From DAOVRL01 sp023128595 (lineage in GTDB: Bacteria > Planctomycetota > Phycisphaerae > Sedimentisphaerales > Anaerobacaceae): 47,297 nucleotides of DNA. Of this stretch, positions 15,838-23,885 are shown piece by piece. The notes beneath the pieces were generated by a model that saw only the letters and a list, made by a program, of their open reading frames with translations, made no database searches and had not been told where the DNA came from. The stretch covers positions 1 through 47,297 of the forward strand of contig DAOVRL010000009.1 in assembly GCA_030628155.1 (NCBI GenBank). Direction: 5' to 3'. The translations under genes were made by a program, and so were the position numbers. Position 1 is the first letter of the stretch; every line of letters starts with the position of its first letter.

Positions 15838-15985
15838 ACGCCACAAAGGCACCAAGACACGAAGATTTATTCTCACTTAACCACGGGTTTCGTTCATGTT
15901 CTCATCTATATTCAATCCGTTCCAGCCCGCGAAATTTGCGGTTAACTACGATTGCACTTTTTTGTGACTTCGTGTCTTTCTGGCC
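15838..15985. repeat. MITE-like inverted-repeat element between rplP and rpmC
   Basis: The left end CGCCACAAAGGCACCAAGAC, continuing ACGAAG, and the right end (GTGACTTCGTGTCTTTCTGG, then CC) are imperfect inverted repeats of about 23-26 nt; the inner part has a second inverted pair (TTAACCACGGG / CGCGG...GGTTAAC). The total is about 148 bp with no reading frame. The 'CACAAAGGCACxAAGACACGAAG' style is a dispersed intergenic repeat I know from many environmental genomes. Confidence 0.6.
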
Positions 15986-15996
15986 AAAACTCCTTG

Positions 15997-16416
15997 CTAC
16001 AACGAATGTCTTCGCTTAACAAACCTGCATCTAATCGGCATTTTGTGAGCGACCCTAAGGAGGGCCTGCTTTGCGACATCTTCAACTACTCCGCCGATTT
16101 CGAAGCAGACCTGTCCGGGTCTGACTCTTGCGACCCAGAAGTCCGGCTCGCCTTTGCCTTTGCCCATTCGGGTTTCCAACGGTTTTGAACTTACCGGCTT
16201 ATGTGGAAAGATCCTGATATAGACCTTGCCTTCACGATGAAGGAAATGAGTAGCTGCGACGCGGCCGGCCTCGATGTTCTTGGCGGATACCCAACTGCCT
16301 TCGAGTGCCTGCAAGCCGTACTCGCCAAACGCCACATAATTGCACCTCGAGGCGTTGCCCTTCATTGTGCCTCGCTGGCTTTTGCGGTGCTTAACTCTTT
16401 TCGGCATCATCGCCAT
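15997..16416 (-). CDS. rplP: Ribosomal protein L16
   Basis: 139 residues. Blocks: MPKRVKHRKSQRGTMKGNAS, FGEYGLQALEGSWVSAKNIE, KVYIRIFPHKPVSSKPLETR, RMGKGKGEPDFWVARVRPG. L16 positions A-site tRNA. The first four residues MAMM offer three ATG choices (16416, 16410, 16407); MPKRV at 16407 would be the family norm. Confidence 0.97.
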   Translation of the reverse strand: MAMMPKRVKHRKSQRGTMKGNASRCNYVAFGEYGLQALEGSWVSAKNIEAGRVAATHFLHREGKVYIRIFPHKPVSSKPLETRMGKGKGEPDFWVARVRPGQVCFEIGGVVEDVAKQALLRVAHKMPIRCRFVKRRHSL

Positions 16417-16471
16417 TTTTCAGATCCCTACAAAACTAAACGTATCAGGGCACTTTCTTTTGCCAAGCAGG

Positions 16472-17335
16472 CTACTTTGGACTTTCCTCAGCAGCGTTTG
16501 CCTGGCCGGTATCGGGTTCGGGCTCCGGCGCAGGTGCAGCTTCGGGTTGTGCCGGCTCGCCAGCCGATGCACGTTTGGCGGCGCGATTGCTTTGCTTTTG
16601 CTTTGCGGGCGCAGCTCTACCCCTGCCGCCACCGGTCGGCGGCGGTCCACCGCGCCTGGGCGGACGGCGACGCCGTCGGGCCTGCGGTTCAATTTCTTCG
16701 CCGAACTTGCCCTTGTATATCCAGGCTTTAACGCCGATTGCTCCATAGGTGGTTCTCGAAACTGCGATGGCATAATCGACGTTGGCATCGAGCGTATGCA
16801 GGGGGATACTGCCGAGCTTTTGGGTTTCCTTTCTCGCCATTTCAGAGCCTGCAAGCCGTCCCGAGCATATAATCTTGACTCCCTTTGCCCCGGCGTTCAT
16901 CGCGGCTTCGCAGAATTGCTTCATCGTGCGTCTAAACGACGCCCGTTTGCTGAGCTGCTCGGCTATCGCTTCGGCAACCAACGTGGCGTTGAGGTCGGGC
17001 TCTTTTATCTCGATAACGTTGACGCCCACTTTTCGGCCGGTTATATCCTCAAGCTCTTCCCGCAATCTGTCAACTTCGCCGCCTCTGGGCCCGATGACGA
17101 CGCCGGGCCGAGCGCTATGCAGCGTTACTTTGACTTCATTGCGCGTTCGGATTACCTCAACCTTTGCTACTGCGCCTTTAGGCATAGTGCGGTTGAACTT
17201 CTGATCAATAAATCGACGGATTTTCTGGTCCTCGACGAGAAAATCACCGTAATCAGCCTTGGACGCATACCAGGTGCTCTGCCACCCGAGCGTTATTCCG
17301 GTTCTAAAACCAATTGGCGATACCTTCTGCCCCAT
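16472..17335 (-). CDS. rpsC: Ribosomal protein S3 with basic/acidic C-terminal extension
   Basis: 287 residues. Residues 1-210 are normal S3: MGQKVSPIGFRTGITLGWQS, the KH domain with the VVIGPRGGEVDRLREEL loop, and the C-terminal GCKGVKI-type domain (GAKGVKIICSGRLAGSEMAR). S3 lies at the mRNA entry site and has helicase activity with S4. The last 75 residues are arginine/glycine/proline rich and then acidic (PAPEPEPDTG), disordered and unusually long. It overlaps nothing; the start is preceded by a GAGATACGAGAT repeat. Confidence 0.97.
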   Translation of the reverse strand: MGQKVSPIGFRTGITLGWQSTWYASKADYGDFLVEDQKIRRFIDQKFNRTMPKGAVAKVEVIRTRNEVKVTLHSARPGVVIGPRGGEVDRLREELEDITGRKVGVNVIEIKEPDLNATLVAEAIAEQLSKRASFRRTMKQFCEAAMNAGAKGVKIICSGRLAGSEMARKETQKLGSIPLHTLDANVDYAIAVSRTTYGAIGVKAWIYKGKFGEEIEPQARRRRRPPRRGGPPPTGGGRGRAAPAKQKQSNRAAKRASAGEPAQPEAAPAPEPEPDTGQANAAEESPK

Positions 17336-17355
17336 AATCTCGTATCTCGTAATGC
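17336..17355 (-). repeat. TACGAGA-type repeat before rpsC
   Basis: Minus strand reads ATTACGAGATACGAGATT directly followed by ATG. Two perfect 7-nt units (ACGAGAT). Confidence 0.65.
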
Positions 17356-17376
17356 GCTGCTATTTTTGCTTTTTTG

Positions 17377-17925
17377 CTATATTTGCGTAACTGTTATATG
17401 TATGTGGCAGGCCTTTTTGCGGATGGGATGCGCCCTTCCTCTGTCTTTCGGTATCCATCTTTTTGTGCCGATGCGGACTCCTGCGTCATCGACCCTGGCT
17501 TGGCTCACATAAAGATTATCAACGTCCGCCCGCTGCTCGTCGGCGTCGGCGACGGCGGTCTTGAGGACCTTATCAATCATAGTGGCGGCGCGTTTTCTTG
17601 TGAACTTCAGGATATCCATAGCGTCCTGAACACTTCGGCCGACTATCAATTGCGCAACCAGGCGGCCCTTTCGGGAAGAAATCGGAGCAAAGCGATAGGA
17701 CGAACGCCAGTCGGCGAGGTCATTTTCCCCAACACCCAAAGCGGCCGCCAGGCGGCGAACATCCTCTGCTCGCGGTTTTGGCTTGAAAAGACCCCTTTGC
17801 CAGTTCGTAATGGCTACGGCGGCTTCTCTTTCGTTGAGACCCGCCCTGGCAAGGTGGCCGGCCAACTGCTGCACGTCAATCTGCCGTAGTTGGCAAAGGT
17901 CTTTGAATTTTTCAGCACTTAACAT
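17377..17925 (-). CDS. rplV: Ribosomal protein L22 fused to N-terminal XRE-type helix-turn-helix
   Basis: 182 residues from MLSAEKFKDL. Residues about 74-182 are ordinary L22: SSRKGRLVAQLIVGRSVQDA, MDILKFTRKRAATMI, and the tunnel hairpin region ending KKACHIHITVTQI. Residues 4-73 are additional: LCQLRQIDVQQLAGHLARAG, then VAITNWQRGLFKPKP and VRRLAAALGVGENDLADW. The 'ITNWxRG...P......LAxALGV...DL' pattern is that of Cro/CI (XRE) DNA-binding domains. L22 alone is about 110-120 residues. The fusion is within one open frame with a start-proximal GAGATACGA motif, so it is not a frame artefact. Whether the domain binds DNA, rRNA or nothing is unknown. Confidence 0.93.
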   Translation of the reverse strand: MLSAEKFKDLCQLRQIDVQQLAGHLARAGLNEREAAVAITNWQRGLFKPKPRAEDVRRLAAALGVGENDLADWRSSYRFAPISSRKGRLVAQLIVGRSVQDAMDILKFTRKRAATMIDKVLKTAVADADEQRADVDNLYVSQARVDDAGVRIGTKRWIPKDRGRAHPIRKKACHIHITVTQI

Positions 17926-17960
17926 ATTTCGTATCTCATAATTCGTGATTCGCTGTTCGA
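17926..17960 (-). repeat. TACGAGA-type repeat before rplV
   Basis: Minus strand reads GCGAATCACGAATTATGAGA and TACGAAAT before the ATG; degenerate units of 8-9 nt. Confidence 0.55.
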
Positions 17961-17985
17961 TCCACGATTTGTCACACACGCTTCG

Positions 17986-18255
17986 CTATTTTATTTTCTT
18001 GCTCGAATGTCCTTTGAACGTCCTGGTGGGCGAGAATTCGCCTAACTTGTGTCCGACCATATCCTCGGTAATAAAGACTTTATGAAATATTTTGCCGTTG
18101 TGGACCATAAAGGTAAAGCCCACGAACTCGGGTATTATGGTACACCTTCTTGCCCAGGTTCTTATTGGGTCTCGTGAGCCTGAATCCACCTGCTTGTTGA
18201 CCTTGATGAACAGCTTTTCATCGACGTAAGGTCCTTTTTTGAGAGATCGTCCCAT
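17986..18255 (-). CDS. rpsS: Ribosomal protein S19
   Basis: 89 residues. MGRSLKKGPYVDEKLFIKVN, then RTWARRCTIIPEFVGFTFMV and the HKLGEFSPTRTFKGH signature. Forms a 30S-head complex with S13. Normal length and expected place between rplB and rplV. Confidence 0.97.
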   Translation of the reverse strand: MGRSLKKGPYVDEKLFIKVNKQVDSGSRDPIRTWARRCTIIPEFVGFTFMVHNGKIFHKVFITEDMVGHKLGEFSPTRTFKGHSSKKIK

Positions 18256-18290
18256 TTTTCACATCTCGATTTTTCTGTTGAATCGCGCTT

Positions 18291-19142
18291 TTAGAAGCCT
18301 AACCTTTTAGCCCTTTTGCTTTTGCGTCTTCGAATAATTCTCTTATTGCTTGGACTTCGTGGATTTCTGGTTTTTCCACCTTTTGCGAGGACACCGGTCG
18401 GCGAGCAGGGATGTCGTCCACCGTTGGCCCTGCCTTCGCCGCCACCCATCGGGTGTGCTACGGGGTTCATTGCCTTTCCCCTTACGTGTGGCCTGCGTCC
18501 CATGTGGCGTTTTCGCCCCGCTTTGCCGATACGCACATTCTGGTGGTCGGGGTTGCTGACTCGGCCTATGGTTGCCCGGCACTCCTTGCGAATCATCCGC
18601 ATTTCACCGCTCGGCAAGATAATCGTGACCCAATTCCCCTCTTTGGCGAGGATTCTCGCGGCGTTTCCGGCCCCTCTGACGAGTTTTCCGCCCTGGCCTG
18701 CCGTCATCTCGACGTTGTGAATCTCGAGGCCGGCGGGGATCGCAGCCAGCGGCATCGCATTGCCGATCTTGGGCTCACAGGATGGGCCGCTTTCGAGGCG
18801 GTCGCCGGTCTTTATGCCCAGCGGCGCCAATATGTATCTCTTTTCGCCGTCGGCGTAGTGCAACAGGGAGATGAAACAGTTCCTGTTGGGATCGTATTCA
18901 ACGGTCGCCACTGTTGCGGGGACGCCGTCCTTATTGCGCTTGAAATCGATGATGCGGTAGATTTTTCGTGCTCCGCCGCCCCTGAACCGAGTGGTAGTGA
19001 CGCCGTGATGGTTTCTCCCGCCATTCTTCTTGATTCGCTTGCAGAGCGACTTCTCGGGCTTGTCGGTGGTCAACTCGGCATAGTCGTTGACCGAGCTGTT
19101 TCTGCGTCCTGCACTTGTTGGTTTGTAAACTCGGATACCCAT
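18291..19142 (-). CDS. rplB: Ribosomal protein L2
   Basis: 283 residues from MGIRVYKPTSAGRRNSSVND. Contains the peptidyl-transferase-proximal block HPMGGGEGRANGGRHPCSP, with the conserved histidine, and PHVRGKAMNPV. L2 is needed for subunit joining. The ATG at 19142 has GGGGTG about 7 nt upstream and is chosen over a GTG 9 nt earlier. Confidence 0.98.
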   Translation of the reverse strand: MGIRVYKPTSAGRRNSSVNDYAELTTDKPEKSLCKRIKKNGGRNHHGVTTTRFRGGGARKIYRIIDFKRNKDGVPATVATVEYDPNRNCFISLLHYADGEKRYILAPLGIKTGDRLESGPSCEPKIGNAMPLAAIPAGLEIHNVEMTAGQGGKLVRGAGNAARILAKEGNWVTIILPSGEMRMIRKECRATIGRVSNPDHQNVRIGKAGRKRHMGRRPHVRGKAMNPVAHPMGGGEGRANGGRHPCSPTGVLAKGGKTRNPRSPSNKRIIRRRKSKRAKRLGF

Positions 19143-19173
19143 AAATCGCACCCCGTCATTCGCCTGCGGCGTT

Positions 19174-19452
19174 TTAGAACAAATCTATATGGAAGTCGGG
19201 CTTGAGATATACAACGGCCTTCTTCCAGCTCGAGGTCATACCAAAGTTTCTGCCTCTGCGGCGATACTTGCCTCTGCGGTTGGCGGTTCTTACTTTCTGA
19301 ACTTTAACGTTATAAATTCTCTCAACAGCGTTTCTTATCTGCGCTTTGTTAGCTTTGCTGTTTACCTCAAAGGAGTATGCTCCTTTTACGTTGGCAAAGT
19401 GCATTCCCTGCTCAGTAATCAAAGGCCGAATTATTATGCTAAAATCGTCCAC
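19174..19452 (-). CDS. rplW: Ribosomal protein L23 (GTG start)
   Basis: 92 residues. IIRPLITEQGMHFANVKGAY, EVNSKANKAQIRNAVERIYN and VKVQKVRTANRRGKYRRRG are family blocks. L23 is the trigger-factor and SRP docking protein at the tunnel exit. The start codon is GTG (19450-19452), 12 nt after the rplD stop. Confidence 0.96.
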   Translation of the reverse strand: MDDFSIIIRPLITEQGMHFANVKGAYSFEVNSKANKAQIRNAVERIYNVKVQKVRTANRRGKYRRRGRNFGMTSSWKKAVVYLKPDFHIDLF

Positions 19453-19464
19453 AGCGATACCTTC

Positions 19465-20100
19465 TTAGTTCTCACTTGCCTGGTCTTTGTTCAAAACCGA
19501 CAAGAACGCCTCTTTGGTAAACAGCACTTTGCTGTGACTGCAGATATCGCCGGCGTTCAACTGCTCCACCGGCATAACGGCCACTTTCGGGACATTCTTA
19601 GCTGATTTGTAAATGTTTTCATCATAGTCACCGGTGGTTACGAGGCAACTGCGTTCGATTTTCAAGTTACTTAGAACGCTCAAGAAATCCCTTGTCCTGG
19701 GCTTTTCAAAGCTCAGCTCGTCAACCACGACGATGTTATTGCTCAGGAGCTTTGCCAATATTGCCGAGTCTCTGGCTAATCTTCTTTGCTTTTTTGGCAT
19801 CCGTTTGCCGAAATCTCTAAGTCCTTTGGCAAAGGTAACGCCGCCGCCGACGCGTTTGCCGGTTCTAACGTTACCGACTCGGGCATTTCCGGTGCCTTTT
19901 TGTCTGAAGAGCTTTCTGCCCGACCCGGCCACCATGCTCCTGCTTTTTGTGGCGGCTGTCCCGACTCGCTTGTTGGCGTGATACATAACTATGGCCTGCT
20001 TGAGCAGCGGGTATCTGACCGAGCCGCCCAAAGCGGACTCATCGACCTTTAAGCTCTCAACTTCCTGGCCATCGGGATTGTACACGGCCAAATCTATCAT
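19465..20100 (-). CDS. rplD: Ribosomal protein L4
   Basis: 211 residues. Long tunnel loop region RSMVAGSGRKLFRQKGTGNA, RVGNVRTGKRVGGGVTFAKG, then the C-terminal Rossmann-like part. In E. coli L4 represses the S10 operon through the leader; here the long rpsJ leader could be a target, which is only inference. Order rplC-rplD-rplW is standard. Confidence 0.97.
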   Translation of the reverse strand: MIDLAVYNPDGQEVESLKVDESALGGSVRYPLLKQAIVMYHANKRVGTAATKSRSMVAGSGRKLFRQKGTGNARVGNVRTGKRVGGGVTFAKGLRDFGKRMPKKQRRLARDSAILAKLLSNNIVVVDELSFEKPRTRDFLSVLSNLKIERSCLVTTGDYDENIYKSAKNVPKVAVMPVEQLNAGDICSHSKVLFTKEAFLSVLNKDQASEN

Positions 20101-20124
20101 CTCTTATTTCCGTTCTCCAAATAC

Positions 20125-20772
20125 TCAGGCCCTTTTTGCGGTTTGCACGATACAGTAGCCGCCGGCCGGGCCAGGTACGGAACCTTTAACAATCAACAGG
20201 TTCTTGTCTTCATCTATCGCAACCAGCTCGTGGTTCTTCGTTGTAACCCGGCAGTTGCCCATGTGTCCGGGCATCTTTTTGCCCCTCTTGGGTCCACCGC
20301 CGTGGCCGGCATTGCTGGCAAAGCTCGATATTGAGCCAGGGGCCCTGTGTTTCCGTTCCGTGCCGTGCGAGGCCGGGAAGCCCCCAAAACCGTGCCGCTT
20401 CATCACACCGGCAAAACCTTTGCCCTTGCTGGTACCTACAACGTCCACGAATTGGTTCTTAACAAAGACGCCGACGGTAATAGAATCGCCCGGCTTGTAC
20501 TCGGGTTCGGCGTCATCCGGCAGCCGCATCTCCCTTACGAGCCTCTTCGGCGTCGTATGGGCTTTCTGAGCAGTGCCGATTTGGGGCTTTTTCCTGCGCG
20601 AGGGCTTTACATCATCAAAACCCAATTGAACGGCATTGTATCCGTCAGTTTCTGTGGTTTTGACCTGCATTACAACGCAAGGCCCGGCCTGTATCACGGT
20701 AACGGGCAGCAGATCGCCGGATTCGGCGTAAACCTGGGTCATTCCAACTTTTTTTCCCAATAACATCGCCAT
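20125..20772 (-). CDS. rplC: Ribosomal protein L3
   Basis: 215 residues from MAMLLGKKVGMTQVYAESGD (a second ATG two codons on gives MLLGKK). The core block KGKGFAGVMKRHGFGGFPAS, HGTERKHRAPGSI and KRGKKMPGHMG is present. Preceded by a GAGATACGAAG motif at 20773-20785 and a repeat/hairpin region. Confidence 0.97.
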   Translation of the reverse strand: MAMLLGKKVGMTQVYAESGDLLPVTVIQAGPCVVMQVKTTETDGYNAVQLGFDDVKPSRRKKPQIGTAQKAHTTPKRLVREMRLPDDAEPEYKPGDSITVGVFVKNQFVDVVGTSKGKGFAGVMKRHGFGGFPASHGTERKHRAPGSISSFASNAGHGGGPKRGKKMPGHMGNCRVTTKNHELVAIDEDKNLLIVKGSVPGPAGGYCIVQTAKRA

Positions 20773-20785
20773 AACTTCGTATCTC

Positions 20786-20870
20786 AGTGAGCTAAAGTGC
20801 CTAAAGTGAACCAAAGTGAGCTAAAGTTAAAACAAACTCCACAACTTTAGGCATTTTAGGCACTTTTCTC
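20786..20870 (-). repeat. Short tandem/inverted repeats (AAAGTGCCTAAA) between rpsJ and rplC
   Basis: The plus strand has degenerate 9-10 nt units GTGAGCTAAA, GTGCCTAAA, GTGAACCAAA, GTGAGCTAAA (20787-20827). AAAGTGCCTAAA at 20794-20805 is the exact reverse complement of TTTAGGCACTTT at 20855-20866, so the intercistronic RNA can form a 12-bp hairpin. Confidence 0.75.
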
Positions 20871-20873
20871 AAT

Positions 20874-21188
20874 TCAGGCCTTAATCCTGACAAAGACTCC
20901 TGCGGGGACAACCAGACGGTTCAACACCTCAACCGTTCGCGCGTTTGCCTCATGAATATCAATGAGACGTTTGTGAGTCCGAAGCTCGAACTGCTCACGC
21001 GATTTCTTGTCGATGTGGGGACTTCGCAAGACGGTGTACCTCTCGATTCGCGTGGGCAACGGCACCGGACCACTGACGCGGGCATTGGTCTTCCGGGCGT
21101 GCTCTACTATTTCGCGAGCAGAAGCATCAAGAGCCCTGTGGTCGTAGGCCTCCATTCTGATTCTAATTCTTTCAGTTTCAGTAGCCAT
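20874..21188 (-). CDS. rpsJ: Ribosomal protein S10 (NusE)
   Basis: 104 residues. RIRIRMEAYDHRALDASARE, GPVPLPTRIERYTVLRSPHI and DKKSREQFELRTHKRLIDIH are diagnostic. Also acts as NusE in antitermination with NusB and links NusG to the ribosome. First gene after the 500-nt leader that separates it from fusA. Confidence 0.97.
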   Translation of the reverse strand: MATETERIRIRMEAYDHRALDASAREIVEHARKTNARVSGPVPLPTRIERYTVLRSPHIDKKSREQFELRTHKRLIDIHEANARTVEVLNRLVVPAGVFVRIKA

Positions 21189-21305
21189 AACTTTTCCTCT
21201 GCACCGCTGAGTTTTGCGCGGTCAAGCTTGTCCCCGGCAAAAAGCAGCGGATAATGCAGAACTTTTTTATCGGAAGTTGAAAACGCCACAGTTGTAAGCG
21301 CCTGG

Positions 21306-21333
21306 AGTATATCAACTTATAACTCAAGAGCAA
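21306..21333 (-). promoter_or_regulatory. Candidate proximal promoter for rpsJ
   Basis: Minus strand TTGCTC, 16-nt spacer, TATACT; start expected near 21299, about 110 nt before rpsJ. Confidence 0.45.
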
Positions 21334-21613
21334 GACAAAAAAACACTCTTAGCCCGCAGTAATTCTGCTATCGGCCAATTCAATATTGTCGATTTCGGCA
21401 GGAAAGGCTTTTTGCGAATTCGCCTTCCTTAAGAGTTCGGGTTGGGACCAATTTCCGGCCCTTCCAAAGCCTCTTGTCGGCTTCTGGTGCACCCCACAGT
21501 CTAACAGACTGCTTACTAACCATCCGTGACCATCATATTATAGACATGCCACAGCCCAACTGGTTTTTCGCAAAGTCGTCCGTGACGATGCTCGCTACGG
21601 CTGAAAACCAGTA

Positions 21614-21642
21614 ATGCTATCATAGGAACAGGTCGCTGTCAA
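21614..21642 (-). promoter_or_regulatory. Sigma-70-type promoter of the S10 gene block
   Basis: Minus strand TTGACA (21637-21642, perfect -35), 17-nt spacer, TAGCAT (21614-21619). Lies in the first non-coding DNA after fusA, facing rpsJ. Confidence 0.7.
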
Positions 21643-21688
21643 CAAAATGAGATAAAAATTTTGAAAAAATGCAAAAAAATCATCCTTC

Positions 21689-23764
21689 TCAAAGTATTAT
21701 TTCTTCTGCAATCTGGTCGGGGATCTTTTCGTAGGCCAGAGGCTCCATCGTGAAGGTTCCTCTGCCGCCGGTGGCGCTTCTAATCTCACTGGAATAGCCG
21801 AACATCTCAACCAAGGGGACCTTGGCGTTGATCACCTGCATGTTTCCGTGTACGTGGCAATCCGTAATCAGGCCCCTTTTTGCAAGCAAACTGCCCTGGA
21901 CGGCCCCGAAATTGGCCTGGGGGATAATTGCCTGAAGTTTCATTACCGGCTCAAGCAGTACCGGTTCTGCATCCTTGAGGGCTTTTTCAACGGCGATAGC
22001 CGCTGCCTGCTCAAAAGCCAGAGCGGAAGAATCCACAGAATGGAACGAGCCGTCGATTAACGTAACTCTAACTCCCACAAGAGGATAGCCCGCCAGCACA
22101 CCACAGCTCAGGGCATCTCTTACACCTCTTTCGACATTGGGGACGTACTCTCTCGGCACGGCATCACCCGGGGCCTTGGACTGAAATTCGATATCGCGGC
22201 TCCAGTGGCCGTCTTCGGTCAAGAGCGGCGCAACGGCCAAAACTACGTGTCCGTACTGGCCGTGACCGCCTGTTTGACGAATGAATTTGCCTTCTGCCCG
22301 GGTTGTTTCAGTGATGGCTTCTTTGTATGCGACGCGCGGCTTGCCGACCCTGATGTTGACCCCTTTTTCTTTCACGAGCTTGTGCTGGAGAACTTCCAGG
22401 TGGAGCTCCCCCATTCCACTGATGACCGTCTGGCCGGTTTCGCAATCAACTCTACATTCAAAAGTCGGGTCTTCGCGCTTCAAAGCGGCAAGTGCATCTG
22501 CGAGTTTTGCCTTTTCTGCGGCGGTTCTGGGTTCAATCGACATAGTAATGACCGTCTGGGCAAAGGTAATACTCGGCAGTGAAACGGGCTTTTTGGGGTC
22601 GCAAATGGTATCGCCGGTAAGGGTCTGCTTTAGGCCTACAACCGCCACAATATCACCGGCTGAGGCTGAATCCTTGATTTTTCGCGTGTTTGCGTGCATT
22701 TCAAAGATCCGCGTAACGTTTTCGCGTCTGTTGCGATTTACATTCAAGACCCTGCGGCCGGATTTCAGCGTGCCTTGATATATCCTCAGGAAGTTCAAAT
22801 CGCCGTGTGCGTCGCTGGTAATCTTGAAGGCGAGCGCGACCATGCTGCCATTTGCATCACACTTGACGGGTATTTTCTTGTTTTTATCGGACGGCTTATG
22901 TCCCATGAGGACAGGTTTATCCAACGGCGAGGGCAGGTATGCCAGGACACCGTCAAGAAGCCTCTGTACGCCGATATACTTCAAGGCCGAGCCGACAAAT
23001 ACCGGTTGGAGCTTGTTGGCCAGAGTTCCCTTCCTGATTGCGCGGTCAATCATTCCAGCGTCAACCGGCTTGTCGTGGACGTAGGTATCCATCAGCTCCT
23101 CGTCATATTCGGCTGCCAGCTCGATCATCTCGTTTCTTCGCTGCTCAGCCTCTTGCAGCAGATCGGAAGGGATCTGCGTTTCTTCAAAAGTGGCCCCCAT
23201 TTCTTCGGTTTTGTAGAAGACCGCCTGCATTCTGATCAGGTCGATCACGCCCGCGAAGGAATCGCCGGCTCCGATAGGGAGCTGGAGCGGGACCGGATTG
23301 GCCAGGAGCTTGTCGCGAATACTATCGAGAGACATCTCGAAATCGGCGCCAATCTTGTCCATCTTGTTGATAAAGCAAATACAAGGCAGGCCGTATTTCT
23401 GCCCCTGCATCCAGACCGTCTCGCTCTGGGCCTGGACTCCCTCGCTGCCGTCAAATACGGCAACCGCACCGTCGAGGACCCGCAAAGACCTTTCGACCTC
23501 GGCGGTGAAATCAATGTGGCCCGGGGTATCGATGAGATTGATTTCAAAGTCCTTCCAAGGGCATTTTGTGGCGGCACAAGTGATGGTAATGCCCCTTTTT
23601 TGCTCTTCCTCCATAAAATCCATAACAGCGGTGCCGTCGTGGACCTCCCCCATTTTGTACGTTTTGCCGGTATAGTAGAGTATGCGCTCGGTAACCGTTG
23701 TCTTTCCGGCGTCAATGTGCGCCATAATCCCAATATTGCGCAATTTTTTCAGATTACTCGACAT
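21689..23764 (-). CDS. fusA: Elongation factor G
   Basis: 691 residues, usual length. GTPase motifs: AHIDAGKTT (15-23), RGITI, DTPGH, NKMDK; switch I effector region DFMEEEQKRGITI. Domain IV tip and the PLVEMFGYSSEIRSATGGRG C-terminal block are intact. Drives translocation. It is preceded by a rho-independent terminator after rpsG, so it may be partly uncoupled from rpsL-rpsG, and is followed by the S10 promoter. Confidence 0.98.
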   Translation of the reverse strand: MSSNLKKLRNIGIMAHIDAGKTTVTERILYYTGKTYKMGEVHDGTAVMDFMEEEQKRGITITCAATKCPWKDFEINLIDTPGHIDFTAEVERSLRVLDGAVAVFDGSEGVQAQSETVWMQGQKYGLPCICFINKMDKIGADFEMSLDSIRDKLLANPVPLQLPIGAGDSFAGVIDLIRMQAVFYKTEEMGATFEETQIPSDLLQEAEQRRNEMIELAAEYDEELMDTYVHDKPVDAGMIDRAIRKGTLANKLQPVFVGSALKYIGVQRLLDGVLAYLPSPLDKPVLMGHKPSDKNKKIPVKCDANGSMVALAFKITSDAHGDLNFLRIYQGTLKSGRRVLNVNRNRRENVTRIFEMHANTRKIKDSASAGDIVAVVGLKQTLTGDTICDPKKPVSLPSITFAQTVITMSIEPRTAAEKAKLADALAALKREDPTFECRVDCETGQTVISGMGELHLEVLQHKLVKEKGVNIRVGKPRVAYKEAITETTRAEGKFIRQTGGHGQYGHVVLAVAPLLTEDGHWSRDIEFQSKAPGDAVPREYVPNVERGVRDALSCGVLAGYPLVGVRVTLIDGSFHSVDSSALAFEQAAAIAVEKALKDAEPVLLEPVMKLQAIIPQANFGAVQGSLLAKRGLITDCHVHGNMQVINAKVPLVEMFGYSSEIRSATGGRGTFTMEPLAYEKIPDQIAEEIIL

Positions 23765-23824
23765 TACTCGCGTCTCTTAGCTTATACGGGCATATCGCGA
23801 ACCAAACAGCCATTCACGAAGCTG

Positions 23825-23871
23825 ATAAAAAAAACTGCCACAGTCATCTTTGCAAACGAACCGTGGCAGTT
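23825..23871 (-). terminator. Rho-independent terminator between rpsG and fusA
   Basis: Minus strand AACTGCCAC (23863-23871) pairs perfectly with GTGGCAGTT (23833-23841) across a loop of 21 nt, whose ends (GG, CT) add little, followed by about eight T. It would stop or attenuate rpsL-rpsG transcripts before fusA. Confidence 0.8.
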
Positions 23872-23885
23872 GTAAACAGTAACTG

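Larger units (their letters stand above)
21189..21688 (-). other. 500-nt fusA-rpsJ intergenic region: promoters and leader
   Basis: No coding potential. It contains two sigma-70-like promoters facing rpsJ (separate entries), a perfect small hairpin CAGTCTAACAGACTG at 21497-21511, and a larger inverted pair ACTGGTTTT/AAAACCAGT (21559-21567 with 21604-21612) that straddles the expected upstream transcription start. The first transcript would carry a leader of about 420 nt. A run of seven T on the coding strand near 21338-21344 follows no strong stem. Confidence 0.6.
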
